Source: Massilibacteroides sp.
GTDB lineage: Bacteria > Bacteroidota > Bacteroidia > Bacteroidales > Tannerellaceae
DNA: 43,598 nucleotides
Reading direction: 5' to 3'
Assembly (NCBI GenBank): GCA_028708075.1
Contig: JAQVZS010000010.1
Span: 1 to 43,598 of the forward strand
Position 1 is the stretch's first letter; every line of letters starts with the position of its first letter. Shown piece after piece: positions 1-9,061 of the stretch. The notes beneath the pieces are model-generated. The model saw only the letters and a program-made list of their open reading frames with translations. It searched no databases and had not been told where the DNA came from. Position numbers and translations under genes: made by a program.

Positions 1-42
1 AACCCGTAAGACATTTATCTGATAATCTATTTGTTTTTTTGT

Positions 43-1626
43 TTAATATTCATCTATCTGCAGGGTCGTCCGGAACTGTGTTAGCTGTTTCAGTAGTCGT
101 TGTTGTATGTCGACATACTCCGTCTGGCCGTAGAGATTATTAATTTCGTTCGGGTCAGTTTTTAGATCGTATAGTTCATTGCAATTTACTTCTCCTTTTT
201 CACCGTAAAAATGGATTAATTTATACCGTTCGTCGCGTACGCCGTCGTGTCTTTGCACTTGATGAATGGCAGGATAATCATAGTAATGATAATACAAATA
301 CTGGCGCCAGTTTTTCGGCATTTCGCCATTCATGAGGGGAATAAGGGATTTTCCGGTCATATACACTGGTTGCTCAATATTCGCCGCAGCCAGATATGTT
401 GGCGCGTAATCAATATTCTGGACTAACTCGTCGCAGACAATTCCTTTTTGTTTCGCTTTCGGGTAGCGAATGATCAGTGGTGTACGGAAAGATTCTTCAT
501 ACATGAACCGTTTGTCGAACCATCCGTGTTCACCCATGTAAAAACCCTGGTCGGACGTATAAACGATGATTGTATTTTCCATTAACCCTTCCTTCTCCAG
601 ATAATCCAGCAAGCGCCCCACCTCGTCGTCGATTGTTTTGATGCAACGCAAATAATCTTTTAAGTAGCGTTGATATTTCCATTTCAACAAATCATCACCT
701 TTCAACTTTTTAGCGATCATCTTTTCGTTGGATGGTTTATACGCGGCGGTCCAGGTTTTCCGTTGCACATCCGTCATCCGGTCTAAAGAAGCGTCCCACA
801 TTTTCCGTCCCCATTCGTCTTTGTATTCTTTAGTTTCTTTGAGCTCATCGACCTTCAGGTCGTACACCAGTGTCATATTGTCTTCAATCCGCATTTCCTG
901 TTTATGCGCAGCTTCGCAACGCGTGGCATAATCGTCCTGAAAGGTTTCCGGATACGGAAATTCCACGTCTTCATATAGATTCAGGTATTTCGTGTCTGGC
1001 ATCCAGTTTCGGTGAGGCGCTTTGTGGTGTACTAAGAGACAGAACGGTTTATCTTTTGGGCGAGTTTCCAAGAAATGTAGTGCATGGTCGGTCGTCAAAG
1101 TAGTGGCATACCCCTCTTCCTTTATATATTCACCATTACTTTCCGGACTCTTAAATTCGGGATTATAATAATTTCCCTGATCCCAAAGTACATGATAAAA
1201 ATCGAACCCTTTAGGCTCGCACTGCATGTGCCATTTCCCCACTACTCCGGTTTGATAACCTTGTTTTTGCAATAGTTCGGGAAAAAACACCTTCGTCGTG
1301 TCGATTCCTTTTCCCAATCTCCTTTGTCCGTTTTGGTGACTGTAAAGCCCGGTCATCAGACAAGCGCGACTGGGGGTCGAAAGCGAATTCTCGACAAATG
1401 CCTGGCGGAAGAGTACCCCTTCGGCCGCCAGGCGGTCGATATTGGGAGTGGGAGCAAGTTTGGAAATCGGATGACCATATGCGCTGATTGTTTGCCAGGA
1501 GTGATCGTCCGTCATGATATGAATGATGTTAAGAGGTTTTTGCACTTGCTGTTGCGGTTTAGTTACGCAAGCGGAAAAGAGCAAAGCGGGAGTGAAAAGC
1601 ACGCTGGCCTGGAGACTATTTTTCAT
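43..1626 (-). CDS. Sulfatase, family S1-like, serine-type, lipoprotein
   Basis: 527 aa. The N terminus is a lipoprotein signal peptide (lipobox LFSAC, lipidated Cys20), so the enzyme should be anchored in the cell envelope. The alkaline-phosphatase-fold core follows, with the metal-binding DD pair at residues 40-41 and the sulfatase signature S-T-P-S-R at 83-87 followed by MTG. Ser83 is the residue expected to become formylglycine. Because it is Ser and not Cys, an anaerobic sulfatase-maturating enzyme (anSME) encoded elsewhere would be needed. Length and overall pattern match Bacteroidota sulfatases that cut sulfate esters from host or algal glycans. Substrate cannot be read from sequence; N-acetylglucosamine-6-sulfatase or iduronate-sulfatase-like annotations are common for such proteins. 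No SusC/D pair lies in the window, so its polysaccharide context is unknown. Confidence 0.9.
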   Translation of the reverse strand: MKNSLQASVLFTPALLFSACVTKPQQQVQKPLNIIHIMTDDHSWQTISAYGHPISKLAPTPNIDRLAAEGVLFRQAFVENSLSTPSRACLMTGLYSHQNGQRRLGKGIDTTKVFFPELLQKQGYQTGVVGKWHMQCEPKGFDFYHVLWDQGNYYNPEFKSPESNGEYIKEEGYATTLTTDHALHFLETRPKDKPFCLLVHHKAPHRNWMPDTKYLNLYEDVEFPYPETFQDDYATRCEAAHKQEMRIEDNMTLVYDLKVDELKETKEYKDEWGRKMWDASLDRMTDVQRKTWTAAYKPSNEKMIAKKLKGDDLLKWKYQRYLKDYLRCIKTIDDEVGRLLDYLEKEGLMENTIIVYTSDQGFYMGEHGWFDKRFMYEESFRTPLIIRYPKAKQKGIVCDELVQNIDYAPTYLAAANIEQPVYMTGKSLIPLMNGEMPKNWRQYLYYHYYDYPAIHQVQRHDGVRDERYKLIHFYGEKGEVNCNELYDLKTDPNEINNLYGQTEYVDIQQRLLKQLTQFRTTLQIDEY

Positions 1627-1735
1627 AAAAAGCTGTTTTAAAGGATAAGTAACCAGACGAAGTTACAATGTGTCTTTTAATTATGCAAATCGGAATAAAA
1701 ATAAACGTAAAGCCTCTATTCGAAGAGAAATTATG

Positions 1736-1765
1736 TTGCAACATTCAAAAATCACATTACCTTTG
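1736..1765 (+). promoter_or_regulatory. Bacteroidota promoter for tRNA-Trp
   Basis: TTG (1736-1738) lies 19 nt ahead of TACCTTTG (1758-1765), matching the -33/-7 promoter of Bacteroidota (TTTG...TAnnTTTG). The tRNA begins 10 nt after the -7 element, so the gene is probably transcribed alone. Confidence 0.6.
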
Positions 1766-1775
1766 CAGCCGCAAT

Positions 1776-1848
1776 ACGGAAGTAGCTCAGTTGGTAGAGC
1801 ACTGGTCTCCAAAACCAGGTGTCGGGAGTTCGAGCCTCTCCTTCCGTG
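1776..1848 (+). tRNA. trnW: tRNA-Trp (anticodon CCA)
   Basis: A complete cloverleaf can be folded by eye. The acceptor stem ACGGAAG (1776-1782) pairs with CTTCCGT (1841-1847), with discriminator G1848. The D arm contains AGCTCAGTTGGTAGAGC. The anticodon stem CTGGT/ACCAG holds the loop CTCCAAA with anticodon CCA. The T arm GGGAG-TTCGAGC-CTCTC closes with one G-U pair. The 3' CCA is not encoded. The gene stands alone between a sulfatase and an AraC regulator, not beside secE/nusG. Confidence 0.95.
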
Positions 1849-1948
1849 CATTATTCTTCCCTTTATAGCCAGCTCAATAAGGAGATTCATTTCTGGTCTT
1901 TTCATTTCTTTTGTTTCGGCTATGGGAAAGAGTTGGGGTTTTTTGTAT

Positions 1949-2812
1949 TTAGTATGTTTCGGAGATTTGTTGCCGATACCGTGTAGGGGTTAATCCCGTT
2001 TTTCTTTTAAATATCCGATTGAAGTGGGTGATGCTGTTGAATCCGCTGGAGATACAAATTTGCGTAATGTCAGACTTTTTGTCGGTTAATAGTTTGCAGG
2101 CATAGCCAATACGCAAATCTATTATATAATTAATAAAGGTTTTACCCGTTTTTTCTTTAAAATAACGACAGAAGGCAGATGCATTCATTGGAATCTTAGC
2201 CGCTATTGTTTCCAGATCAAGATGTTCTGTATAATGGTAATTTATGTAAGATAGTATTTTTTCCAGGCGATCATCTGAAAATAAAGATAGCGAGTTATTG
2301 AATTGCCGGCTTCCCAATAACTTTTTATGGTTAGACTTCGCCATGCAATCAAGAATAAAGAGTAGACTAACCAATCGATTAATCCCTTTATATGATGGTA
2401 ATTTTTCTATACGTTTTATCAGTTCTTGATTGCCGGAAGAAAAGAAAAGAATGCCTCGTTTAGATAGTTCCAACAGATTTTTTATTGGTTTTAAGTCTAT
2501 ATAATTGTTTATGGAGTAAGCCATGAAGTCTTTTTGAAATTGGACGACTACGCCTTTTACTCTTTTTGTGTTGTCTTTTGAGAAATATTCAACAGCACTT
2601 TTCATGTAGTGAGGCAAATTGCTGCCAAGAAGATACACATCGCCACAACTATAATTCCCTATTTTGTCGGCAACAAAGTATTCTCCGTTACCTTCCTGAA
2701 TGTAGATAATTTCATATTCATCGTGAAAATGCCAGGGGTACGTAAACCGGTTATAATTGTACCGTCGCGCAATAATCGGATTACACTCATCGATCGGAAG
2801 TTGTTCATGCAT
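1949..2812 (-). CDS. AraC-family transcriptional regulator with cupin sensor
   Basis: 287 aa, the usual length for one-component AraC regulators. The N-terminal cupin has the HxHxExE-like pattern at residues 28-34 (His28, His30, Glu32, Glu34) and a later His68, the ligand pocket in AraC/RhaS-type sensors. The C-terminal ~90 residues contain the paired helix-turn-helix DNA-binding domain, with the recognisable stretches LETIAAKIPMNASAFCRYF and SGFNSITHFNRIFKRKTG. It is transcribed divergently from the hexuronate genes that start at 3162, across a 349-bp gap with promoter elements facing both ways. It is therefore the obvious candidate regulator of that operon; the effector (a hexuronate, or mannonate) is inference. 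Confidence 0.9.
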   Translation of the reverse strand: MHEQLPIDECNPIIARRYNYNRFTYPWHFHDEYEIIYIQEGNGEYFVADKIGNYSCGDVYLLGSNLPHYMKSAVEYFSKDNTKRVKGVVVQFQKDFMAYSINNYIDLKPIKNLLELSKRGILFFSSGNQELIKRIEKLPSYKGINRLVSLLFILDCMAKSNHKKLLGSRQFNNSLSLFSDDRLEKILSYINYHYTEHLDLETIAAKIPMNASAFCRYFKEKTGKTFINYIIDLRIGYACKLLTDKKSDITQICISSGFNSITHFNRIFKRKTGLTPTRYRQQISETY

Positions 2813-3161
2813 GAATCTATTTTCCAGAAAAACAAGCTATTTCTATGCTAAAGAGATGTTTTGTGAAAAATGAATATGCAAATATAGTACCATTATTCGC
2901 AAAAAAAGAGTTTTCTTGTTAAGGAAAACAATTATACTTTTGTCTTGTGCCTTGGCGACTTATTTGTTATTTATAAAATAGACTGTCCGTACAGACCACT
3001 TTATATTTGTTTGTTGGAGGATATGTAATTTTGTATTGAGTGTTGAAAGAAGAAACGGCTTCAGGAATGCCGAGGATATTTATTGTTAAGCCGGAGTGAT
3101 TTCTTCATTTGAACAATATAAAACAGAATAGATATTGAATAATTTAATAGAGCATTAAAAA
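2813..3161. promoter_or_regulatory. Divergent regulatory region, araC / mannonate operon
   Basis: 349 bp with no gene that I can support. TATATTTG on the minus strand (2879-2886) fits the -7 element for the AraC gene. TACTTTTG on the plus strand (2935-2942), with TTG at 2916-2918, fits a -7 for the mannonate operon and would leave a leader of roughly 210 nt. The 48 bp between the two elements is AT-rich and is where an AraC-type operator would be expected. I found no convincing inverted repeat. Confidence 0.45.
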
Positions 3162-3968
3162 ATGGAGATCAATTTAAAAGGAAAAGTTGCCGTTGTGACT
3201 GGTGGTGGCGGCGTATTGGGGGGAAGCATTGCCAAAAGTTTAGTTGAAAATGGGGTCCGGGTTGCTATATTGGATATTCGGCAGGAACAATTGGACAAGC
3301 GCATAGCCGAATGGTCGCCTCTTGGAGAAGTCGCGGGTTTTGTCTGTAACGTGCTGGATATAGAAAGTTTGGAAAATACACGTGGTCAGTTAGTCGAAAA
3401 ATGGGGAGGCGTTGATATTTTGGTTAACGCTGCTGGAGGAAATATTCCTTCCGGGACGCTTGCCGAAACACAAACCGTATTCGATATGGATATAGCGGCC
3501 TATAATAAAGTCACCGATCTGAATTTGAACGGGACGGTGTATCCTTGTTTGGTCTTTGCGAAATCGATGGCGGAAAAAGGTCAAGGAAGTATTATCAATG
3601 TCTCATCTATGGCTACTTATTCGGCAATAACGCGTGTACCTGGCTATTCGATCGCTAAAAGCGGAGTAAGTATCTTTACCCAGTGGTTGGCGATGGAGAT
3701 GGCGCTGAAGTTTAGCGAGAAAATACGTGTAAATGCTTTAGCACCAGGATTCTTTATCGGAGATCAGAACAGAGCTGTTCTGCTTAATCCCGATGGAAGT
3801 TATACCGAACGTAGCCATAAAGTCTTGGCCCGTACACCCATGAAGCGGTTTGGTGATATAACCGAATTGAACGGTATTGTTCATTTCCTGTGCTCGGAAC
3901 ATGCCAGTTTCATTACCGGAACGATTATTCCGGTAGATGGAGGTTTCAGTTCTTTTAGTGGAGTATAG
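3162..3968 (+). CDS. SDR-family D-mannonate oxidoreductase (fructuronate reductase)
   Basis: 268 aa short-chain dehydrogenase/reductase. The Rossmann nucleotide loop is T13-G-G-G-G-V-L-G20, the conserved NNAG-like motif is VNAAGG near 89-93, the catalytic Ser is in NVSSM (148-149), and the catalytic Y162xxxK166 is intact. The C-terminal PVDGGF is the usual SDR ending. It sits 2 nt before uxuA, so the natural role is interconversion of D-fructuronate and D-mannonate with NAD(P)H. In Bacteroidota this step is often done by an SDR instead of the long-chain UxuB of E. coli. The specific substrate is inferred from neighbourhood; the SDR fold is directly visible. The glycine loop has Val18 where classical SDRs have Gly. 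Confidence 0.85.
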   Translation: MEINLKGKVAVVTGGGGVLGGSIAKSLVENGVRVAILDIRQEQLDKRIAEWSPLGEVAGFVCNVLDIESLENTRGQLVEKWGGVDILVNAAGGNIPSGTLAETQTVFDMDIAAYNKVTDLNLNGTVYPCLVFAKSMAEKGQGSIINVSSMATYSAITRVPGYSIAKSGVSIFTQWLAMEMALKFSEKIRVNALAPGFFIGDQNRAVLLNPDGSYTERSHKVLARTPMKRFGDITELNGIVHFLCSEHASFITGTIIPVDGGFSSFSGV

Positions 3969-3970
3969 TT

Positions 3971-5185
3971 ATGGCTTTGGAAAAAACCTGGAGATGGTTC
4001 GGACAGAAAGATTCCGTTACCTTATCCGAATTGAAACAGATTGGAGTGGAAGGAGTGGTGACAGCTCTGCATTCTATACCGGCAGGCGATCTTTGGCCTT
4101 TGGAGGAAATATTACAGGTGAAAAAGGAGATTGAGCAATACGGAATGCGTTGGAGCGTAGTTGAAAGTCTCCCCGTTTCAGAAGGGATTAAGAGCTGCTC
4201 ACCTGAGCGTCGCCGGTTGATCGCGGATTACATCGCATCTCTGCGAAATTTGGCTGAAGCTGGAATCGATACGGTCTGTTACAATTTTATGCCTGTGCTG
4301 GATTGGGCTCGTACCGATTTACACTATAAAAACAAGCAGGGCGGTGAATCGATGCTGTTCGACTATCCGACGTTTGCTGCGTTTGATCTTTTTTTACTAA
4401 AAAGAGAAGGCTCAGAGAAAGATTATCCGGAATCTATCATTGAAAAAGCAAAGCAAATATATGCTGCTTTTACTCCTGCACAAAGAGAAGAACTGGCCTA
4501 TAATATTATCGTGGTGACCCAGGCATTCATTCATGGCGTATTGGGCGAAGACAGCCATAATTACATCGAACGTTTTCGTGCGTATTTGAATACGTATAGC
4601 GTGATTAACCGGGATAAATTGCGTGAGAATCTGGTTCGTTTTTTAGAAGACGTAATACCGGTTGCCGAAGATGTCGGGATAAATCTTTGTATTCATCCGG
4701 ACGATCCGCCGTTTCCCTTGTTAGGGTTACCGCGTATTGCTAGTACACAGGAAGATTTCCGTTGGATTTTAAGACAGATAGATTCCCCGACAAATGGGAT
4801 TACGTTCTGTACGGGTTCACTTTCGGGTGGTTCGGATAATGACTTGGTTGCTATGGCAAAGGAATTTGCTCCCCGTATCCATTTTGTTCACCTGAGAAAT
4901 ACAACTCATATAGAGAATAGAAGTTTTTTTGAATCCGGACATCTGACCGGAAGTGTGGATATGTTTGCTATTGTGAAAATTCTTTTGGAAGAACAACTCA
5001 GGCGGAAGAAAGAAGGCCGGAAAGATTGGCGTATGCCTTTCCGGCCGGATCATGGCATTCGCATATTAGATGATTTCACTCGTGAAGCCAATCCCGGTTA
5101 TCCGTTAATCGGGCGTTTAAAGGGGCTTGCGGAGATGGACGGACTTCAAACCGGGATTGAAAGAATGTTGAAAAGGGAGGGATGA
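3971..5185 (+). CDS. uxuA: D-mannonate dehydratase UxuA
   Basis: 404 aa, close to the ~394 aa of E. coli UxuA. It catalyses the Mn2+/Fe2+-dependent dehydration of D-mannonate to 2-keto-3-deoxygluconate in hexuronate catabolism. The N-terminal W-R-W-F-G and the AxHxIPxGxxW region, CYNFMPVLDWARTDL (~94-108), CIHPDDPP, CTGS, HLRN and the C-terminal RPDHG are characteristic of UxuA; the His/Cys residues in these motifs are the metal ligands of the family. It starts 2 nt after the SDR gene, so the two steps from fructuronate to KDG are translated from one message. KdgK/KdgA are not in the window. Confidence 0.95.
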   Translation: MALEKTWRWFGQKDSVTLSELKQIGVEGVVTALHSIPAGDLWPLEEILQVKKEIEQYGMRWSVVESLPVSEGIKSCSPERRRLIADYIASLRNLAEAGIDTVCYNFMPVLDWARTDLHYKNKQGGESMLFDYPTFAAFDLFLLKREGSEKDYPESIIEKAKQIYAAFTPAQREELAYNIIVVTQAFIHGVLGEDSHNYIERFRAYLNTYSVINRDKLRENLVRFLEDVIPVAEDVGINLCIHPDDPPFPLLGLPRIASTQEDFRWILRQIDSPTNGITFCTGSLSGGSDNDLVAMAKEFAPRIHFVHLRNTTHIENRSFFESGHLTGSVDMFAIVKILLEEQLRRKKEGRKDWRMPFRPDHGIRILDDFTREANPGYPLIGRLKGLAEMDGLQTGIERMLKREG

Positions 5186-5200
5186 TTTTTAGGAATAGTT

Positions 5201-5208
5201 TATCTTTG
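5201..5208 (+). promoter_or_regulatory. Possible internal promoter -7 element (TATCTTTG)
   Basis: A perfect TAnnTTTG element lies 30 nt before the ATG of the downstream oxidoreductase gene and just after the uxuA stop. The -33 box is poor (T-rich only). It may give the oxidoreductase its own transcript in addition to read-through from the operon. Confidence 0.4.
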
Positions 5209-5238
5209 TATCATTCGTTAATCTGTTAACAAAAGAAT

Positions 5239-6636
5239 ATGAAAAAATACCTTATTGCAAGTATGGCTGTTTTGTTGATTGGAACTTCCTGTTCTCAGAA
5301 AAAGGCAAGTGTGGAAGCGGAAAATGTTTTTACCGGAAAAGCAGGTGAAGTAAAGTTGATTACGCTTGATCCCGGGCATTTTCATGCGGCCTTGGTTCAG
5401 AAAACATCTTATCCGCAGGTTTTTAAAGATGTATATGTGTATGCTCCTGAGGGGGAAGATGTGCAGGATCATTTGAAAAAGATAGAAGCCTATAATTCAC
5501 GTGCGGAATCACCCACAGTCTGGAACGAAATTGTGTATACCGGTCCGGATTTCCTGCAAAAGATGCTTCAGGAAAAGAAAGGAAACGTGATGGTGACAGC
5601 TGGGAATAATGGGAAAAAGACCGAATATATTAAGCAGACACTTTCTGCGGGAATTAATGTTTTGGCAGATAAACCTATGGCGATCAATACAGCTAATTTT
5701 GAATTGTTGAAAGAGTGTTTCGATATAGCTCGAGAGAAAGGTGTTTTGTTGTATGATATTATGACTGAAAGGCATGAAATAACGACAATTTTGCAACGGG
5801 AGTTTTCTCTTCTACCGGCAGTTTACGGAGAGCAACAATCCGGAACACCGGAAGATCCTGCGATTGTAAAAGAAAGCGTCCACCATTTCTTTAAAGTAGT
5901 TTCCGGTAGCCCGTTGAAGCGTCCGGCATGGTTTTTTGATGTGGAGCAACAAGGAGAAGGAATTGTAGATGTGTCTACTCATTTGGTAGATATGATTCAG
6001 TGGGAAGCTTTTCCGGATGAGATTATTGATTATAATAGAGATATAGAAATGCTGGATGCCAATCGTTGGTCTACGTCACTATCCCTTGCTCAGTTTAAAG
6101 AAGTGACGGGATTAGACGGTTATCCGGATTATTTGAAAAAAGCTTTGCGAGGAGATACGTTACATGTTTATTCGAATGGTGATATCCTTTACAAAATAAA
6201 AGGGGTTCATGCCAAAGTGCTTGTGAAATGGAATTATACGTATCCCGAAGGTGGAGGCGATACGCATTTCTCTGTTATGAAAGGAAGCAAGGCGAATTTA
6301 GTAATCCGTCAGGATAGAGAACAGAATTATACGCCGGAGTTATATATCGAAGCGGCTGTTACAACTGATGCGGCTTATGTGGATAATCTGCAAAAAGAAG
6401 TAGAAAAACTATCTGTAAACTATCCGGGAATAACTTTGTCCAAAGTAAAAGAAGGTGTTTGGCAGGTGTTGATTCCGCAAGAATACCGAGTAGGACATGA
6501 AGCACATTTCGGACAAGTAATGGAAAATTTCCTTCAATATTTGCAGGAGGGAGCGTTGCCGGATTGGGAAGTGCCTAATATGATTACCAAATATTATATA
6601 ACGACAAAAGCGTTAGAAATAGCGAAGAATAAATGA
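5239..6636 (+). CDS. Gfo/Idh/MocA-type oxidoreductase lipoprotein
   Basis: 465 aa. The first 18 residues form a lipoprotein signal peptide (lipobox GTSC, Cys18), so the protein should sit in the periplasm or outer membrane and not the cytosol. A Rossmann-type N-terminal domain follows, with the GFO-family motif LADKPMAI near residue 140 (EKP-like) and catalytic-region residues in TERHEIT. The rest resembles the C-terminal domain PF16490 found in putative Bacteroidota oxidoreductases. It lies 53 nt after uxuA and ends at a strong terminator, so it belongs with the hexuronate module. Substrate is unknown. An exported NAD(P)-dependent enzyme is odd and could use a tightly bound cofactor, as in glucose-fructose oxidoreductase and related GH109-like proteins. 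Confidence 0.8.
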   Translation: MKKYLIASMAVLLIGTSCSQKKASVEAENVFTGKAGEVKLITLDPGHFHAALVQKTSYPQVFKDVYVYAPEGEDVQDHLKKIEAYNSRAESPTVWNEIVYTGPDFLQKMLQEKKGNVMVTAGNNGKKTEYIKQTLSAGINVLADKPMAINTANFELLKECFDIAREKGVLLYDIMTERHEITTILQREFSLLPAVYGEQQSGTPEDPAIVKESVHHFFKVVSGSPLKRPAWFFDVEQQGEGIVDVSTHLVDMIQWEAFPDEIIDYNRDIEMLDANRWSTSLSLAQFKEVTGLDGYPDYLKKALRGDTLHVYSNGDILYKIKGVHAKVLVKWNYTYPEGGGDTHFSVMKGSKANLVIRQDREQNYTPELYIEAAVTTDAAYVDNLQKEVEKLSVNYPGITLSKVKEGVWQVLIPQEYRVGHEAHFGQVMENFLQYLQEGALPDWEVPNMITKYYITTKALEIAKNK

Positions 6637-6678
6637 AAATTGAAATCTTTTTTGATTATATGCCTTTATGAATGTATT

Positions 6679-6739
6679 AATTATTTTTCTTTTCAAACAC
6701 CCCCAAGCTTTGATAGGGTGTTTGAAAAGAAAAATAATT
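6679..6739. terminator. Bidirectional intrinsic terminator, 24-bp perfect stem
   Basis: Left arm 6679-6702 and right arm 6716-6739 are exact reverse complements around a 13-nt loop. The GC core is CACCC/GGGTG and the ends are A/T-rich, giving U-tracts in both directions. It lies between convergent genes ending at 6636 and 6818 and should stop both transcripts. Confidence 0.85.
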
Positions 6740-6817
6740 GTCAGATTACATAAGACTTTTTTTTTTGATCCTCTGTAATACTAACCCTCGTTTTTTATAA
6801 AAAACAAATGTGTTAGA

Positions 6818-8608
6818 TTATCTGACGATAAACTTATATGAGACTTTATCATAGCCATTGGTACCCGTCAGGATATAAATACCCGTGGAGATCTCAATGT
6901 TATAAGTAAAATGATCTGCTGTTACGCGGAAATGCCTTAAACCTTTTCCGTCGATGCAGACCAGGTAAACAGTATAATCGTTCAGATTGTTTAATTGAAG
7001 CTTTCCGTTGCGATATTGAACCGATCGGAGATCCGGCAAAATTGTGATGTTGCTTACCGGGTCGCTTGTTGAATTTCGGTAAGAACCTATTACTTTTTCT
7101 TCGTTATTGACAATCTTTATGGCCTCTATTTCTATTGTATAACCTGCTTCAACAATCTTTTTTAATAAAGAGGCTGAAATGTAGGAAGATTCGGAACGTA
7201 ATAATCCTCGTTCACCTAATAAGTTTCCGTTGTCATCTAATTCGTAGATAGTTTCCAGGATCTGTTTGCCGTTTTCTTTTCTGTATAAATAGATAAGATA
7301 ACAATTTGCCTGTTCAATTTTAGGAAAAGAAACGACAATTGTAGAGTCTGTGGGCGATTCGATTTCTGCTTCGATTTTTGTTTCTACCGTTATTTCGCAA
7401 GACGCGGAATAACTGCCGTCAGTAGTCAGGGCAACCGCTTTAGTCACTCCGGCCGAGATTGCTTTGATTAACCCATTCTGGTCGATTGTGGCTATCTCCG
7501 AATCATAAATTGCCCAAAAGACATCTTTGTTGTCTGCGTTTTCCGGTTGTATCAAAGCCGTTAAGGTGTATTCATCGCCCACAGGGAGGTTTAATGTATC
7601 TTTATCTAGATGAATGGATTCCACATGAATTGTTGGCGCTACTACATAAACCAGGCAGCTATCTTCATAACCTCCTTCTTCAGTGCTTACAATAATTTGT
7701 GTTTTTCCAATGCTATTAGCTGTTATCTCTCCTAATTCATTAACCCTCACAATTTCTGTATCTGTACTTCTCCAATTTACATTTTTGTTGATTGCATTTT
7801 CGGGACTGACAGTAGCGATTAAGTTCTTTTTATTCCCCGGTTCAATTGTCAAAGCTGTTCTGTCTAAAGATACCCCGTTTGCGGGAGGTAAAGCTGCTAT
7901 GTAAGGTGTTTTAGGAGTGGTTCCTTCCCAGCTTTCCCAACCATCTTGATAGCCCCATCCGTCAACACTTCCATTTCGTAGTTCGCGCGAGGAAGCGCCT
8001 AGCCCCGAATAAGAGAAATCGTCTTCCGGACTATCTTTGACTTGATAGCTCCAATAGCCATTGTACCATCCGCTTCTCCAATAATCGTTAGAATCTGCTG
8101 TCGTCCAGGAATCGTAATTATAAGCCGTTGTGGTGACGACTCCGTCAACCGGACAGTGTGGCTCTTCCGTATTGTTTTCGTAATATAGACAGCGCGATCC
8201 CACTCCATCTACATCATAACCGAATCCGGCGATTGTATTCCCCATAGGGCCAGTGAAATGAGTTAGAAAAGTGAATCGAGGATCCGCTTTGGCAACCGCC
8301 ATGATCATGTCCAGACCTTTTGCCGTTCCATTCCACCGATAGCCCCAAACGAGAGTCTGACTTCCTTCCAAATACCAGTCGATAACCAACATGGCTCGGT
8401 TCTCTCCTTCGCCTACCCAGAATTCCACGTCATCGAATGTGAAATCTGTCCCACTTTTTTAAGAAAGTGTTTTAGACGTTTGTTTTTGTTGATTCGTTAC
8501 TTGTATATCCGGGCGTTCATGTCCCTGAATACGTAAAATGTGTTGTTGGGAATGTGTATTTCCCAGGTAAGCGATTAAAAAAGTAAGAAACAGTAAAAGT
8601 TTTTTCAT
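6818..8608 (-). pseudogene. Big2-repeat T9SS surface protein of the B12 locus, broken by an in-frame TAA
   Basis: Read from ATG 8608-8606, the frame gives a signal peptide (MKKLLLFLTFLIAYLGNTHSQQ) and runs 49 codons to a TAA at 8461-8459. It continues in exactly the same frame for another 546 codons to the stop at 6818. After the stop come a ~180-residue aromatic-rich N-terminal domain (FDDVEFWVGEG... VWGYRW), two bacterial Ig-like Big2 domains (each with a 'NxxVxW' core), a linker domain, and a C-terminal T9SS sorting domain ending TGIYILTGTNGYDKVSYKFIVR-like. Without suppression, only a signal-less protein from GTG 8428 could be made. It lies under its own cobalamin riboswitch, so the intact form was presumably a surface protein for corrinoid capture; this is inference. 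A single-base error in the assembly could also explain the TAA. Confidence 0.7.
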
Positions 8609-8807
8609 TTTTCCTGCATAATTAATTATTAAAAAATAAGGACATTATATTAAATATGTTTCAATAGAAAGCAGTTAATATATCACGCAAAAAAACGTGT
8701 ATACATCTCCTTTCTTCCTATAGAAATGCATTTTAAAATCTTTTTTATATTGTTCGATTTTAAACTGACTATTCCGTTCTAAATCCCGGTAGATGGAATA
8801 GATATTT

Positions 8808-8985
8808 ACGTATGGCAGGTCTTCTGACTTGCTCAACTTTAGAACTACCTTCCCGTTTCCCTCTGAAAACAGTGGTTATAAGTTCTGTCTAAAGCTTTTG
8901 ATGAGCTTACAGCAGCGGGACTGTCCGGGATTTTCACCCGGTTCCCTTTTAATCGCCGTCCCTGAACAGGTAGGCGAACCATATG
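8808..8985 (-). promoter_or_regulatory. Cobalamin riboswitch controlling the 6818-8608 gene
   Basis: On the minus strand the B12 box AGTCAGAAGACCTGCC (8829-8814) closes a cobalamin-aptamer architecture. It includes AAGGGAA, GGTGAAAATCCC, ACAGTCCCGCTGCTGTAAG and TAACCACTG in canonical order. The P1 stem can be drawn between 8983-8979 and 8815-8811. The leader continues ~200 nt to the ATG at 8608, and this stretch contains no gene. High adenosylcobalamin is expected to repress the downstream gene. Confidence 0.93.
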
Positions 8986-8989
8986 TGGA

Positions 8990-8997
8990 CAAAGGTA
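8990..8997 (-). promoter_or_regulatory. Promoter -7 element (TACCTTTG) for the left B12 arm
   Basis: A perfect TAnnTTTG on the minus strand lies 5 nt upstream of the predicted 5' edge of the left cobalamin riboswitch, where the transcript should begin. No clear -33 TTTG is seen. Confidence 0.5.
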
Positions 8998-9050
8998 GAG
9001 ATAAAGATTAGTAATCCTATAGATATTTTATAAGAATAAGAAGAAATGAG

Positions 9051-9058
9051 TATCTTTA
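9051..9058 (+). promoter_or_regulatory. Promoter -7 element (TATCTTTA) for the btuB operon
   Basis: Seven of eight positions match TAnnTTTG, ending 4 nt before the right-hand riboswitch. The two divergent -7 elements are only 53 bp apart, so both B12 arms share one short promoter region. Confidence 0.45.
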
Positions 9059-9061
9059 CTT

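Noticed and set aside
1668-1993. Several open frames covering the tRNA-Trp gene
   Set aside because: They overlap a complete tRNA on either strand and show no conserved protein features.
6818-8428. GTG at 8428 as the true start of the Big2 protein
   Set aside because: It gives no signal peptide for a T9SS protein, and a perfect signal peptide lies upstream in the same frame, separated only by one TAA.
8670-8700. Possible terminator near TATCACGCAAAAAAACGTG in the left leader
   Set aside because: Only 4-5 bp can pair and the T-run falls in the loop, so it is not a convincing intrinsic terminator.
8829-9011. Open frame of 60 codons in the B12 promoter region
   Set aside because: It runs through the antisense of the left cobalamin riboswitch and has no protein-like features.
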